Shown here: positions 23,798-31,405 of the stretch, piece after piece
Position numbering within the stretch: position 1 is the first letter of the stretch
Layout of the letters: each line of letters begins with the position of its first letter
Source: Bacillota bacterium
GTDB taxonomy: Bacteria > Bacillota > Clostridia > Lutisporales > Lutisporaceae
DNA: 34,517 nucleotides
Direction: 5' to 3'
NCBI GenBank assembly: GCA_029553855.1
Contig: JAKPKE010000070.1
Span: 1-34,517, forward strand
Program-made: the position numbers and the translations under genes
Notes under the pieces: generated by a model
Told to the model about the DNA's origin: nothing
Seen by the model: the letters and a program-made list of their open reading frames with translations, nothing else
The model's database searches: none

Positions 23798-24154
23798 ATG
23801 GATGATAAGATTCTGGAAACAACTCTCTTGCTTGATTTCTACGGCTATCTGCTTACAGACAAACAGATGAACATAGTTGATATGTACTATAATTATGACC
23901 TTTCCCTGGGAGAAATATCCGAACAGCAGGGTATAAGCAGGCAAGGAGTTTATGATACACTTAAGAGAGCCGAAAAAATACTTTATGGATATGAAGAAAA
24001 GCTGGGCCTCGTGAAAAGGTTTTTGATGCAGAAGAAAAGCATGAAAGAAATAATAGAAATGATTGATGATATATTGGGGAAAAATGAACTTAATGAAGAA
24101 GAAATAAAAAGAAAACTAACTGATATTAAGGAATTTATTAGCGGAATAATATGA
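23798..24154 (+). CDS. ylxM: SRP-associated helix-turn-helix protein YlxM
   Basis: A 118-residue protein of the UPF0122/YlxM family. LTDKQMNIVDMYYNYDLSLGEISEQQGISRQ is a sigma-region-4-like helix-turn-helix at about residues 18-48. YlxM is encoded next to ffh across Firmicutes; in streptococci it modulates SRP activity, so its role is in protein targeting despite the DNA-binding-like fold. The ATG follows AGAGGTAAA. Unusually, the promoter here carries a perfect palindrome, which raises the possibility of regulation by this or another DNA-binding protein. Confidence 0.92.
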   Translation: MDDKILETTLLLDFYGYLLTDKQMNIVDMYYNYDLSLGEISEQQGISRQGVYDTLKRAEKILYGYEEKLGLVKRFLMQKKSMKEIIEMIDDILGKNELNEEEIKRKLTDIKEFISGII

Positions 24155-24236
24155 GACATGAATCCTAAGCATGAGACATGGGATATAGGACGCAAAATTC
24201 AGAGTTTGGACAGAGCTTCGAAGGCCTTTCTTAAAA

Positions 24237-24271
24237 GCTCGGATCTCGTATCTGGTATCTCGAATCTGTAA
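24237..24271 (+). repeat. Heptamer array, five units, directly before ffh
   Basis: Units GCTCGGA, TCTCGTA, TCTGGTA, TCTCGAA, TCTGTAA, ending 15 nt before the ffh start codon, so the array abuts the ribosome binding site. The preceding sequence resembles that before the array at 5438. The gap also holds two copies of ATGAGACATG 20 bp apart (24151 and 24171), the first over the ylxM stop. Confidence 0.8.
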
Positions 24272-24286
24272 AATGGGGTGAGATAT

Positions 24287-25627
24287 TTGGCATTTGAAGG
24301 TTTGGCTGATAAGCTGCATCAGATTCTAAAAAGGCTCAAGGGCACCGGAAAGCTGAATGAAAAAGACATTAAGGATGCAATGAGAGAGGTAAAAATGGCC
24401 CTGCTGGAAGCTGATGTAAGCTTCAAAGTAGTTAAAGATTTCATTGACAAGGTTACCGAAAGGGCAGTAGGGAATGAAGTATTGGAGAGCCTTACACCCG
24501 GCCAGCAGGTAATTAAGATAGTAAACGAACAGATGACGGAGCTTATGGGAAGCACCAACAGTAAAATAATGTTTTCTTCAAAGCCCCCTACTATTCTTAT
24601 GATGGTAGGACTGCAGGGGTCAGGGAAGACGACCACCTGCGGCAAGCTGGGGTTGACACTGAAAAAACAGGGCAAGAATCCGATTCTTGTTGCCTGTGAC
24701 GTATACAGGCCTGCGGCAATCAAACAGCTGCAGGTTGTAGGAGAGCAGGCAGGTATAGAAGTATTCTCGATGGGCGACAATATTGACCCGGTAGATATTT
24801 CAAAAGCAGCAGCGGCTCATGCTTCAAAAAACAGCAATGATGTAATTATTATAGACACAGCCGGTAGGCTTCATATAGATGACGAGCTTATGGATGAACT
24901 TTCGGATATAAAGAAAAATATTAAGCCCACAGAAATACTCCTTGTTGTTGATTCGATGACAGGACAGGATGCAGTAAATATTGCCGAAAGCTTCAATGAA
25001 AAACTCGGGATAGACGGTGTTATCCTGACAAAGCTGGATGGGGATACAAGGGGCGGCGCGGCGTTATCGGTCAAGGCCATTACAGGGAAACCCATTAAGT
25101 TTGCAGGTATGGGAGAGAAGCTGAATGATTTGGAGCCTTTTCACCCAGACAGAATGGCCTCAAGAATACTTGGGATGGGGGACATGCTGAGCCTTATTGA
25201 GAAAGCCCAGTCAGCATTTGACGAGAAGAAAGCCTTGGAACTGGAGAAAAGAATAAGAAATCAACAGTTCACCTTTGATGATTTTCTTGAGCAGCTTCAG
25301 CAGATGAAGAAAATGGGCCCGCTAAGCTCAATAATTGAAATGATACCGGGAATGAATTCGGGCAAGCTCAAGGGTATGGAGGTAAGCGACAAGGAGCTTG
25401 TCAAAGTAGAGGCAATTATCAGGTCAATGACCAAAAAAGAAAGGCAGAGCCCCGATATCATAAACGGGAACAGAAGAAAAAGAATCGCCGCAGGAAGCGG
25501 AACAAGCATACAGGATGTCAACAGAATTATGAAGAACTTTGAACAGTCAAAGAAAATGATGAAGCAGTTTGCAGGTATGGAAAAAGATATGAGGAAGGGC
25601 AAAATGAAAATGCCTTTTTTCAGATAG
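24287..25627 (+). CDS. ffh: Signal recognition particle protein Ffh
   Basis: A 446-residue SRP54 GTPase. The N domain is followed by GLQGSGKTTTCGKLG near residue 107, DTAGRLHID, TKLDGDTRGGAALS and the methionine-rich M domain (about 300-446). The M domain has the GPLSSIIEMIPGM finger and the RNA-binding segment RIAAGSGTSIQDVN. It binds signal peptides and 4.5S/6S SRP RNA and delivers nascent chains to FtsY. The start is TTG at 24287, within family norms (AFEGLADKL). A heptamer repeat array ends 15 nt before it. rpsP follows after 29 nt. The SRP RNA gene is not in the window. Confidence 0.97.
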   Translation: MAFEGLADKLHQILKRLKGTGKLNEKDIKDAMREVKMALLEADVSFKVVKDFIDKVTERAVGNEVLESLTPGQQVIKIVNEQMTELMGSTNSKIMFSSKPPTILMMVGLQGSGKTTTCGKLGLTLKKQGKNPILVACDVYRPAAIKQLQVVGEQAGIEVFSMGDNIDPVDISKAAAAHASKNSNDVIIIDTAGRLHIDDELMDELSDIKKNIKPTEILLVVDSMTGQDAVNIAESFNEKLGIDGVILTKLDGDTRGGAALSVKAITGKPIKFAGMGEKLNDLEPFHPDRMASRILGMGDMLSLIEKAQSAFDEKKALELEKRIRNQQFTFDDFLEQLQQMKKMGPLSSIIEMIPGMNSGKLKGMEVSDKELVKVEAIIRSMTKKERQSPDIINGNRRKRIAAGSGTSIQDVNRIMKNFEQSKKMMKQFAGMEKDMRKGKMKMPFFR

Positions 25628-25656
25628 CATTATAATTTCGCAAGGAGGTGAGTCCA

Positions 25657-25905
25657 ATGTCAGTTAAGATCAGACTAAAAAGAATGGGAGCAAAAAAAGC
25701 GCCTTTCTATAGAGTGGTAGTTGCCGATTCAAGATCCCCAAGAGATGGCAAGTTTATTGAGGAAATTGGATACTATAACCCTATTTCTGAACCTGTTGAA
25801 ATTAAGATAGACACTGAAAAGGTTAAAAAGTGGGTTGATAATGGAGCACAGATGTCAGATACGGTAAAATCACTTTTAAAGAAGATTGAGACAACAAAAG
25901 CATAG
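25657..25905 (+). CDS. rpsP: 30S ribosomal protein S16
   Basis: An 82-residue basic protein: [39 protein letters not shown], and the C-terminal [16 protein letters not shown] helix, all typical of S16. It helps assemble the 5' domain of 16S rRNA in the small subunit. I chose ATG at 25657, 5-6 nt after AAGGAGGTGA; an in-frame GTG at 25648 overlaps that site. It starts the conserved rpsP-khpA-rimM-trmD-rplS group. Confidence 0.97.
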   Translation: MSVKIRLKRMGAKKAPFYRVVVADSRSPRDGKFIEEIGYYNPISEPVEIKIDTEKVKKWVDNGAQMSDTVKSLLKKIETTKA

Positions 25906-25939
25906 AATATGAGTCAAATATTCATTAGGAGTGTTGCAA

Positions 25940-26167
25940 TTGAAAGAGTTGGTTGAAGTAATTGCAAAAGCCCTTGTAGACTATCCTGAAATGGTAAAGG
26001 TCAAGGAAACTGAAAATGACAGGACAATAATATTAGAACTTACAGTTGCTTCGGAAGATATGGGAAAAGTAATAGGAAAGAATGGCAGGATCGCAAGAGC
26101 AATAAGAACTATTGTAAAGTCCGGTTCGGCAAAGTTAGAAAAAAGGGTAATTGTTGAGATAGTATAA
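25940..26167 (+). CDS. khpA: KH-domain RNA-binding protein KhpA (YlqC)
   Basis: A 75-residue protein that is a single KH domain. KELVEVIAKALVDYPE is at the start, and VIGKNGRIARAIRT contains the GxxG RNA-contact loop. KhpA pairs with KhpB in Firmicutes and binds many RNAs, affecting cell elongation and division. I chose TTG at 25940, 8 nt after AGGAG, although TTG at 25934 or GTG at 25931 are in frame. It sits between rpsP and rimM as in most Gram-positive genomes. A probable terminator follows. Confidence 0.93.
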   Translation: MKELVEVIAKALVDYPEMVKVKETENDRTIILELTVASEDMGKVIGKNGRIARAIRTIVKSGSAKLEKRVIVEIV

Positions 26168-26189
26168 TTACCGGTAAGTATTTTTTTAG

Positions 26190-26222
26190 AGGCCGTTTTG
26201 GTTATTGAAAGACGGCCTTTTA
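26190..26222 (+). terminator. Terminator-like hairpin between khpA and rimM
   Basis: AGGCCGT (26190-26196) pairs with ACGGCCT (26212-26218), followed by TTTT; inner TTT/AAA can extend the stem. It could lower expression of the downstream genes. A 7-bp repeat, TTGCACA with TGTGCAA, lies in the rest of the gap. Confidence 0.6.
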
Positions 26223-26297
26223 TCCAATTTTTACGTATTTTGCACATCTATGCTTTCTATGAAGCAGTTTGTGCAAAGTATGGGGAGTAGATTATAT

Positions 26298-26801
26298 ATG
26301 TTAGAGTACCTGAGTATTGGACAAATTGTGAACGTACACGGCTTTAAGGGGGAGTTGAAGGTTTACCCTCTTACCGATGATATAAAAAGATTCAGGAAGC
26401 TTAAGGAAATTTTTGTAGAAGAAAATTCTCTATTAGTAAAATATGAAGTAGAGAATGTAAAGTTTTCGAGTAATTTTGTCATAATTAAGCTTAAAGGAAT
26501 CGATACGGAGAAAGAGGCAAACAGGCTGAGGGATTTTTATTTGAAGGTTGACAGGGAATCAGCTGTAAAGCTGCCGAAGGATTCATATTTCATCTGTGAT
26601 TTGATTGGACTGGGAGTATTTGATAAGAATGGATTGCTTCTTGGTACAATAAAGGATGTGCTGCAAACGGGCAGCAATGATGTGTATGTAGTCCGGACCG
26701 ATGGAAAGGATATACTGATTCCTGCCCTGAAAGATATAGTCAAGGAAATAGATTTAGAAAACCAAAGTATTATGGTGGAATTGCCGGAAGGTTTGATTTA
26801 A
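26298..26801 (+). CDS. rimM: Ribosome maturation factor RimM
   Basis: A 167-residue protein with an N-terminal beta-barrel (YLSIGQIVNVHGFKGELKVYPLTDD) and a C-terminal PRC-barrel (LIGLGVFDKNGLLLGTIKDV to DILIPALKDIVKEID). It assists maturation of the 30S head, contacting S19. I chose ATG at 26298, 9 nt after GGGGAGT; an earlier in-frame start would cover the terminator hairpin. Its stop codon is directly followed by the trmD start, indicating translational coupling. Length is normal. Confidence 0.96.
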   Translation: MLEYLSIGQIVNVHGFKGELKVYPLTDDIKRFRKLKEIFVEENSLLVKYEVENVKFSSNFVIIKLKGIDTEKEANRLRDFYLKVDRESAVKLPKDSYFICDLIGLGVFDKNGLLLGTIKDVLQTGSNDVYVVRTDGKDILIPALKDIVKEIDLENQSIMVELPEGLI

Positions 26802-27554
26802 GTGCGGATAGACGTATTGACTCTTTTCCCTGATATGTTCAGGGCAGTGCTCGAGGAGAGCATTTTGGGCAGAGCAGCCGAAAAACAGATTATAAAGCTT
26901 GTGTTCCATAATATAAGGGATTATTCTGAGAACAGGCACAGGAAGGTAGATGACTATCCATACGGAGGGGGGCTGGGTATGGTAATGCAGTGCCAGCCTA
27001 TTTTCTCTGCAGTGGAAGAAATAGCCGCAGAGGTTGGGAAGAAACCCTATACCATCCTGATGAGCCCTCAGGGCAGAACCTTTAATCAGTCAAAAGCCAA
27101 AGAACTCAGTACATATGATAATCTTATGATTATTTGCGGGCACTATGAGGGGATAGATGAGAGAGTGACTGAAGCTCTTGTCGATGAAGAGATTTCCATA
27201 GGAGATTTTGTGCTTACCGGAGGAGAAATTGCCGCTATGGCAGTTGTTGATGCAACCTGCAGGCTTATTCCCGGAGTACTTAAAGAGGATGCATCTCATG
27301 CAGTTGAATCTTTCAGCGAAGGACTTCTTGAATTTCCCCAATATACCAGGCCAATTATTTTTAGAGATATGAAGGTTCCGGAGATATTGCTTTCCGGACA
27401 TCATAAAAACATAGAAAAATGGAGAAGATATCAATCCCTGAAAAGGACTTTCGAAAAAAGACCAGAGCTTCTGTCAAGGGTTGATTTATCGGAAGAGGAT
27501 CTTAGAATTTTGGATAATATAAAAAAGGAGTATATAAAAAAGGAAAGCGAATAA
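26802..27554 (+). CDS. trmD: tRNA (guanine(37)-N1)-methyltransferase TrmD
   Basis: A 250-residue SPOUT methyltransferase with the trefoil-knot motifs: RIDVLTLFPDMF, DDYPYGGGLGMVMQ, LMSPQGRTFNQ, ICGHYEGIDERV and SIGDFVLTGGEIAAM. It places m1G at position 37 of tRNAs with G36, preventing frameshifts. It starts with GTG immediately after the rimM stop, with no gap. rplS follows 152 bp later behind its own promoter, so the usual trmD-rplS coupling is loosened. Confidence 0.97.
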   Translation: MRIDVLTLFPDMFRAVLEESILGRAAEKQIIKLVFHNIRDYSENRHRKVDDYPYGGGLGMVMQCQPIFSAVEEIAAEVGKKPYTILMSPQGRTFNQSKAKELSTYDNLMIICGHYEGIDERVTEALVDEEISIGDFVLTGGEIAAMAVVDATCRLIPGVLKEDASHAVESFSEGLLEFPQYTRPIIFRDMKVPEILLSGHHKNIEKWRRYQSLKRTFEKRPELLSRVDLSEEDLRILDNIKKEYIKKESE

Positions 27555-27567
27555 TTATAATAATATA

Positions 27568-27596
27568 TTGCATCAAGGCTTGTCATATGGTATACT
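27568..27596 (+). promoter_or_regulatory. Sigma-A promoter for rplS
   Basis: TTGCAT (27568-27573), 17 nt, TATACT (27591-27596). The predicted start near 27603 leaves a leader of about 104 nt before rplS. Confidence 0.72.
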
Positions 27597-27602
27597 TTTT
27601 AC

Positions 27603-27706
27603 GTTATTACGGGCGTTCCGCTGTCATAACAGCAATAAGCTATTAATCTTGGCTGAGTGAATTATTTATGCACATGAACGTCTATGGCGGAAGGAGGGAC
27701 ATTGCT
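27603..27706 (+). promoter_or_regulatory. Structured 5' leader of rplS (candidate L19 leader)
   Basis: A hairpin GCTGT-CATA-ACAGC lies at 27620-27633. TTCCGC at 27616-27621 can pair with GCGGAA at 27687-27692, which abuts and partly enters the AAGGAGGG ribosome binding site. The two pairings overlap at 27620-27621, so they may be alternatives. L19 leaders that autoregulate the gene are known in Bacillales; I have not matched this one to that consensus. Confidence 0.45.
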
Positions 27707-28048
27707 ATGGATTTGATTAAAGTTATAGAAAGCGAACAGCTTAGAAGCGACATACCTGTTTTTAATACCGGGGACACTGTAAAAGTACATGTTAAGGTTG
27801 TAGAGGGAAACAGGGAAAGAATTCAGGTGTACGAAGGTGTGGTTATTAAAAGGCAGGGCGGCGGCCTATCAGAAACTTTTACCGTAAGAAGAATTTCTTC
27901 CGGTATAGGTGTGGAAAGAACCTTCCCTTTGCATTCACCTAGGGTGGATAAAATTGAAGTAGTTAGAAGAGGCAAGGTAAGAAGAGCAAAGATTTACTAC
28001 TTAAGAGGCAGAGTAGGCAAAAAAGCAAAAATAAAAGAAATCAGATAA
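27707..28048 (+). CDS. rplS: 50S ribosomal protein L19
   Basis: A 113-residue protein: [12 protein letters not shown], the [20 protein letters not shown] core, [35 protein letters not shown] and [21 protein letters not shown]19 lies at the 30S-50S interface. ATG at 27707 is preferred, 8 nt after AAGGAGGG; an ATG at 27668 lies in the leader and lacks a ribosome binding site. It is bounded by a promoter with a structured leader and by a terminator, so it can be set independently of trmD. Confidence 0.97.
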   Translation: MDLIKVIESEQLRSDIPVFNTGDTVKVHVKVVEGNRERIQVYEGVVIKRQGGGLSETFTVRRISSGIGVERTFPLHSPRVDKIEVVRRGKVRRAKIYYLRGRVGKKAKIKEIR

Positions 28049-28050
28049 AA

Positions 28051-28075
28051 GGGGGGCTAAAATAGCCCTTTTTTT
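28051..28075 (+). terminator. Intrinsic terminator after rplS
   Basis: GGGCTA (28054-28059), loop AAA, TAGCCC (28063-28068), then seven T. Three extra G precede the stem. Confidence 0.82.
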
Positions 28076-28082
28076 AATCAGC

Positions 28083-28166
28083 GCGTCCAGCGAAGCTGGA
28101 CCACATTTGCCGGTGTAAGTCCGGGTGCAAGGCCCAAACCTCGCATCCCGAACTTCGAACCTATTA
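28083..28166 (+). repeat. Hairpin plus GGTGTAAGTCC block and weak heptamers before rbgA
   Basis: GTCCAGC-GAA-GCTGGAC (28085-28101) is a perfect 7-bp stem with a 3-nt loop. GCCGGTGTAAGTCCGG follows and folds as a small hairpin; then 7-bp-spaced units CCTCGCA, TCCCGAA, CTTCGAA (28139-28159) run into the rbgA ribosome binding site. The units are a weak match to the TCTCGNN family seen at other loci. Confidence 0.5.
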
Positions 28167-28183
28167 TTAGGAGTGTGATGCAA

Positions 28184-29095
28184 ATGAATATACAATGGTA
28201 TCCCGGACATATGGTTAAAGCCAAGCGAAAAATAATGGAGGAGCTTAAGCTTGTTGACATTGTCATAGAGCTTCTGGATGCAAGAATACCCATGAGCAGC
28301 AGGAATCCAGAAATAGAAAATATCGTTGGGAATAAAAAGAGAATAATAGTACTGAACAAAAGTGATCTGGCAGATCCAGCTATAAATATGGAATGGATCG
28401 ATTATTTCAACCGTGAGGATAAAAAAGCAATACCGGTTGACTCTGTTAGCGGAAAGGGTCTCAAGGATATACTTTCTGCTTCGGGGCAGCTTATGAAAGA
28501 GAAACTGAACAGATTGAAAAGCAAAGGACTGCTGTTAAAGACTGTTAGAGCGCTAATAATAGGTATTCCCAATGTTGGGAAATCCACCCTGATTAATAAA
28601 CTGGCCGGAAGGAATGCAGCCCAGACCGGGGACAAACCCGGCATCACAAAAGCAAAACAATGGATAAAGGTGGGCCCCGAGCTTGAATTGCTGGATACAC
28701 CGGGAATTCTATGGCCTAAATTTGAGGATGAAAGAGCCGGGATGAACCTTGCCTTTACAGGAGCAATAAAGGATGAGATATTGGATATTAACCGGCTATC
28801 CCAGGAACTGCTGGCAATACTTGCGGATAAATACCCTGAAAAGTTGAATTCAAGGTATAAGTTGGGAGAGAATGAGGCGGATATTGCTCCTGGGAAGCTA
28901 ATGGAGATAATAGGAAGAAAAAGGGGCTGCATAATATCCGGAGGCGATATCGACATGCATAGAGTATCAGCATTGCTTCTGGACGAATTCCGGTGCGGAA
29001 AGATTGGCAGAATATCTTTGGAATCCCCTAAGGAGTTTTTGAAAAACATTCCGATAAACTATACAAGGGGGAATAAGGAGCAAGATGAATATTAG
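28184..29095 (+). CDS. rbgA: Ribosome biogenesis GTPase RbgA (YlqF)
   Basis: A 303-residue circularly permuted GTPase: the G4 motif NKSD (residues 58-61) comes before G1 GIPNVGKST (127-135) and G3 DTPG (171-174). The start NIQWYPGHMVKAKR is typical. It acts late in 50S assembly and is needed for incorporation of proteins such as L16 in B. subtilis. ATG at 28184 lies 10 nt after GGAG; ATG at 28178 is an alternative. It overlaps rnhB by 11 nt. The short gap before it contains a hairpin and heptamer-like repeats. Confidence 0.95.
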   Translation: MNIQWYPGHMVKAKRKIMEELKLVDIVIELLDARIPMSSRNPEIENIVGNKKRIIVLNKSDLADPAINMEWIDYFNREDKKAIPVDSVSGKGLKDILSASGQLMKEKLNRLKSKGLLLKTVRALIIGIPNVGKSTLINKLAGRNAAQTGDKPGITKAKQWIKVGPELELLDTPGILWPKFEDERAGMNLAFTGAIKDEILDINRLSQELLAILADKYPEKLNSRYKLGENEADIAPGKLMEIIGRKRGCIISGGDIDMHRVSALLLDEFRCGKIGRISLESPKEFLKNIPINYTRGNKEQDEY

Positions 29096-29729
29096 AATAA
29101 AATATGACGACAAGGAAAAGGAACGGCTCACAAAAATGACGAAATATGAGCAGGATTGCTATGATAAAGGCTATAAGCTGATTGCAGGGGTTGATGAGGT
29201 CGGAAGGGGCCCCCTTGCCGGTCCTGTTGTTGCGGCAGCAGTCATATTAGGCGAGGGAGTGCTTATCCCGGGAGTCAATGACTCCAAAAAGCTGTCGGAG
29301 GAGAAAAGGGAGTATTTGTATAATGAAATAAAATCGAAAGCCTTGTGCTGCAGTATTGGAATAGTCGATGAAAAGGTCATTGACGAGGTGAATATTTTAA
29401 ACGCCACTTATCTTGCAATGGAGCAGGCCGTGGAGGGTCTGACCGAAAAGCCTGAATACGTCCTTGTAGATTCTTTAACCTTGAAGGGCATAAGCATACC
29501 CCAAAAAGGTATTATAAAAGGAGACAGCCTGAGTATTTCGATAGCTGCCGCATCAATAATAGCCAAAGTGGAAAGGGATAGGATAGTGTCCTCCTATGAC
29601 GAGATATATCCTTTTTTCTCTTTCAGCAAACATAAGGGCTATGGGACAAAGGAGCATATTGAGTGCATCAGAAAGTATGGGCTGCTGCCCGTACACCGAA
29701 GGTCTTTTACCAAGAAATTTCAGGGGTGA
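29085..29729 (+). CDS. rnhB: Ribonuclease HII
   Basis: A 214-residue enzyme. The core starts at about residue 33 with AGVDEVGRGPLAGPVVAAAV, giving the catalytic Asp-Glu pair; VDSL carries the third acidic residue, and AAASIIAKVERDR and HKGYGTKEH are family segments. It removes ribonucleotides and RNA primers from DNA-RNA hybrids. The N-terminal 30 residues (YDDKEKERLTKMTKYEQ) are a helical extension common in Firmicutes. AAGGAG precedes the ATG inside the rbgA end, indicating coupling. The next gene starts 4 nt after it. Confidence 0.96.
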   Translation: MNIRIKYDDKEKERLTKMTKYEQDCYDKGYKLIAGVDEVGRGPLAGPVVAAAVILGEGVLIPGVNDSKKLSEEKREYLYNEIKSKALCCSIGIVDEKVIDEVNILNATYLAMEQAVEGLTEKPEYVLVDSLTLKGISIPQKGIIKGDSLSISIAAASIIAKVERDRIVSSYDEIYPFFSFSKHKGYGTKEHIECIRKYGLLPVHRRSFTKKFQG

Positions 29730-29733
29730 TATA

Positions 29734-31404
29734 ATGAGAATTACTGCTTCAAATCTGGTATCTATTAATCCGGAGTTTATAGAGTTATTGAGGCATCTGG
29801 AGGTTGGGGACACCCTGAAAGGAAGGGTGCTGGAAGCTTTGGGCAGAAATATCACCGTAAAAACTGCAAGTGGCCAGTTATTTACTGCCTTATTGCAGGA
29901 GGGCACATATATATCCAAGGGCGCTTTTATAGAATTGGTTATCAGCAATATAACTGACGGAAAAGTTTTTGCGGAGCTGAAAGAAGAAAGTCATACCTCT
30001 GAATTGGAAGCAAAGATTACCGAATTTTTGAGACAGGTTAACCTGCCTGTTAATAAAGAAAATGTCGAAGCCTCAAGGCTATTGATCAAATACAAACTTC
30101 CTTTGGACAAGGAAGCGGTCATGAGTATTACGGGCTTGCAGAAAAGTATTGATAATTTGTGCCAAAGCAGCCGGGGGAGAATCGGACTGCTGCTGTCGGA
30201 ACTGGATATAAAAGACACAGAAGTTGATGTCTTAAACAAAATAGTGCTTGGCTGGTCCGACAATTTGTTGGATCAGGAAGCTGAGGATGTTCCCGCTGAA
30301 AGCGCAGGAGATGGATTAAAGGCTATTATTTCCGGGGAAGTAAGAGGGGAAAGGTCAATACCCGTAAAAAGCCCAGCTGATCGGTCGGCAGATGAGACAG
30401 ACAATAATGAAGAAAACAGCAAAAACCTGATACGAAATATAAATATGAATAAGCCGTTCAGTATCGAAACCCATGGAGAAACAGCAATCTATAAGGAATT
30501 CCTAACAGAGAAAACTGCACCTTCATTTGTTAATGAAAGAGCTGAGTTGCTCAAGATGCTGGACGGATTAGGCATAAAAATGACTGATGAAATAAAGAGG
30601 TTTGTCGGCCAACTGACAGACACACTGATTTCAATCAGAAATACCGATATGGAAGCTCTTGCTTACCTGGTTTCCAAGGAAATGGCAGTGACCCCGAAGA
30701 ACCTGGGAATGTTAATAAAGAATATTGAGAGCAGCGATGGAATGTCACAGCTCCTTGATAAGATTCGGCACAGGCTGGCTGATGGGGACAATTCCGAGCT
30801 TAGAAGGATAAAAGAGTCCATTAAAAGGATTTTCCTGGAGCCAAAGCAGGTAGGAGATAACAAAAGAGTTTTGGAACAGCTTAAGGATATGGCAAAGCTT
30901 GGAGAAAAGCTGGAGAAATATATTATAAAAAATGAAATTGAAGACCCCGAATTAAAAGATGCATTATCTAACCTCAAAGATAACATTGATTTCATCCGCA
31001 GTATAAATAATCATTGCAATTTTATGCAGATTCCGGTACTGATAAATGGGAATAATTCAACGGCCAAGGTTTATGTTTTCAGTGAAGGCAAAAGGAGAAA
31101 ACAAATTAACCCTGATGATGCCACTATTGTAGTCGTATTGGATTTGGAGCGCCTCGGACATATGGAAAGCATCATTAAGGTCAAGAATAAAAATGTAAAC
31201 GTAACATTCAAAGTTGAAAGCAAAAACATAAGTACCATTATAGAAAAGAATGGGATTTTATTAAAGAAATCTTTAGGGATAAAGGGGTATAACCTGGCCC
31301 CTATAAGGGTTATAAACCTGGAGCAATCCTTCAGTCTTATTTCACTTGAAGCTATGATAAGTGAAAACAGGTCAGAGAAAATCCATTTTGATATGAGGGT
31401 ATAG
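29734..31404 (+). CDS. FliK-like protein (YlqG counterpart)
   Basis: A 556-residue hydrophilic protein with no signal peptide or membrane span. The N-terminal part (to about 130) resembles a small beta domain (GDTLKGRVLEALGRNITVK). The middle is charged and variable. The last 120 residues (MQIPVLINGNNSTAKVYVF, then DLERLGHMESIIKVKNKNVNVTF) resemble the C-terminal domain of flagellar hook-length control protein FliK. In B. subtilis the equivalent position after rnhB holds ylqG. It is followed after 1 nt by a FlhB-tail-like gene, and FliK and FlhB act together in flagellar export. No other flagellar genes are near; the true role is unknown. ATG at 29734 is used. Confidence 0.75.
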   Translation: MRITASNLVSINPEFIELLRHLEVGDTLKGRVLEALGRNITVKTASGQLFTALLQEGTYISKGAFIELVISNITDGKVFAELKEESHTSELEAKITEFLRQVNLPVNKENVEASRLLIKYKLPLDKEAVMSITGLQKSIDNLCQSSRGRIGLLLSELDIKDTEVDVLNKIVLGWSDNLLDQEAEDVPAESAGDGLKAIISGEVRGERSIPVKSPADRSADETDNNEENSKNLIRNINMNKPFSIETHGETAIYKEFLTEKTAPSFVNERAELLKMLDGLGIKMTDEIKRFVGQLTDTLISIRNTDMEALAYLVSKEMAVTPKNLGMLIKNIESSDGMSQLLDKIRHRLADGDNSELRRIKESIKRIFLEPKQVGDNKRVLEQLKDMAKLGEKLEKYIIKNEIEDPELKDALSNLKDNIDFIRSINNHCNFMQIPVLINGNNSTAKVYVFSEGKRRKQINPDDATIVVVLDLERLGHMESIIKVKNKNVNVTFKVESKNISTIIEKNGILLKKSLGIKGYNLAPIRVINLEQSFSLISLEAMISENRSEKIHFDMRV

Positions 31405-31405
31405 T

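Noticed and set aside
28083-28140. Complete cobalamin riboswitch upstream of rbgA
   Set aside because: Only the CCGGTG-AA-TCCGG-like core is seen. The space between the rplS terminator and rbgA is under 110 nt, and no B12 gene follows.
28402-29049. Minus-strand frame of about 215 codons inside rbgA
   Set aside because: It is antisense to a gene with clear GTPase motifs, with no ribosome binding site or family resemblance.
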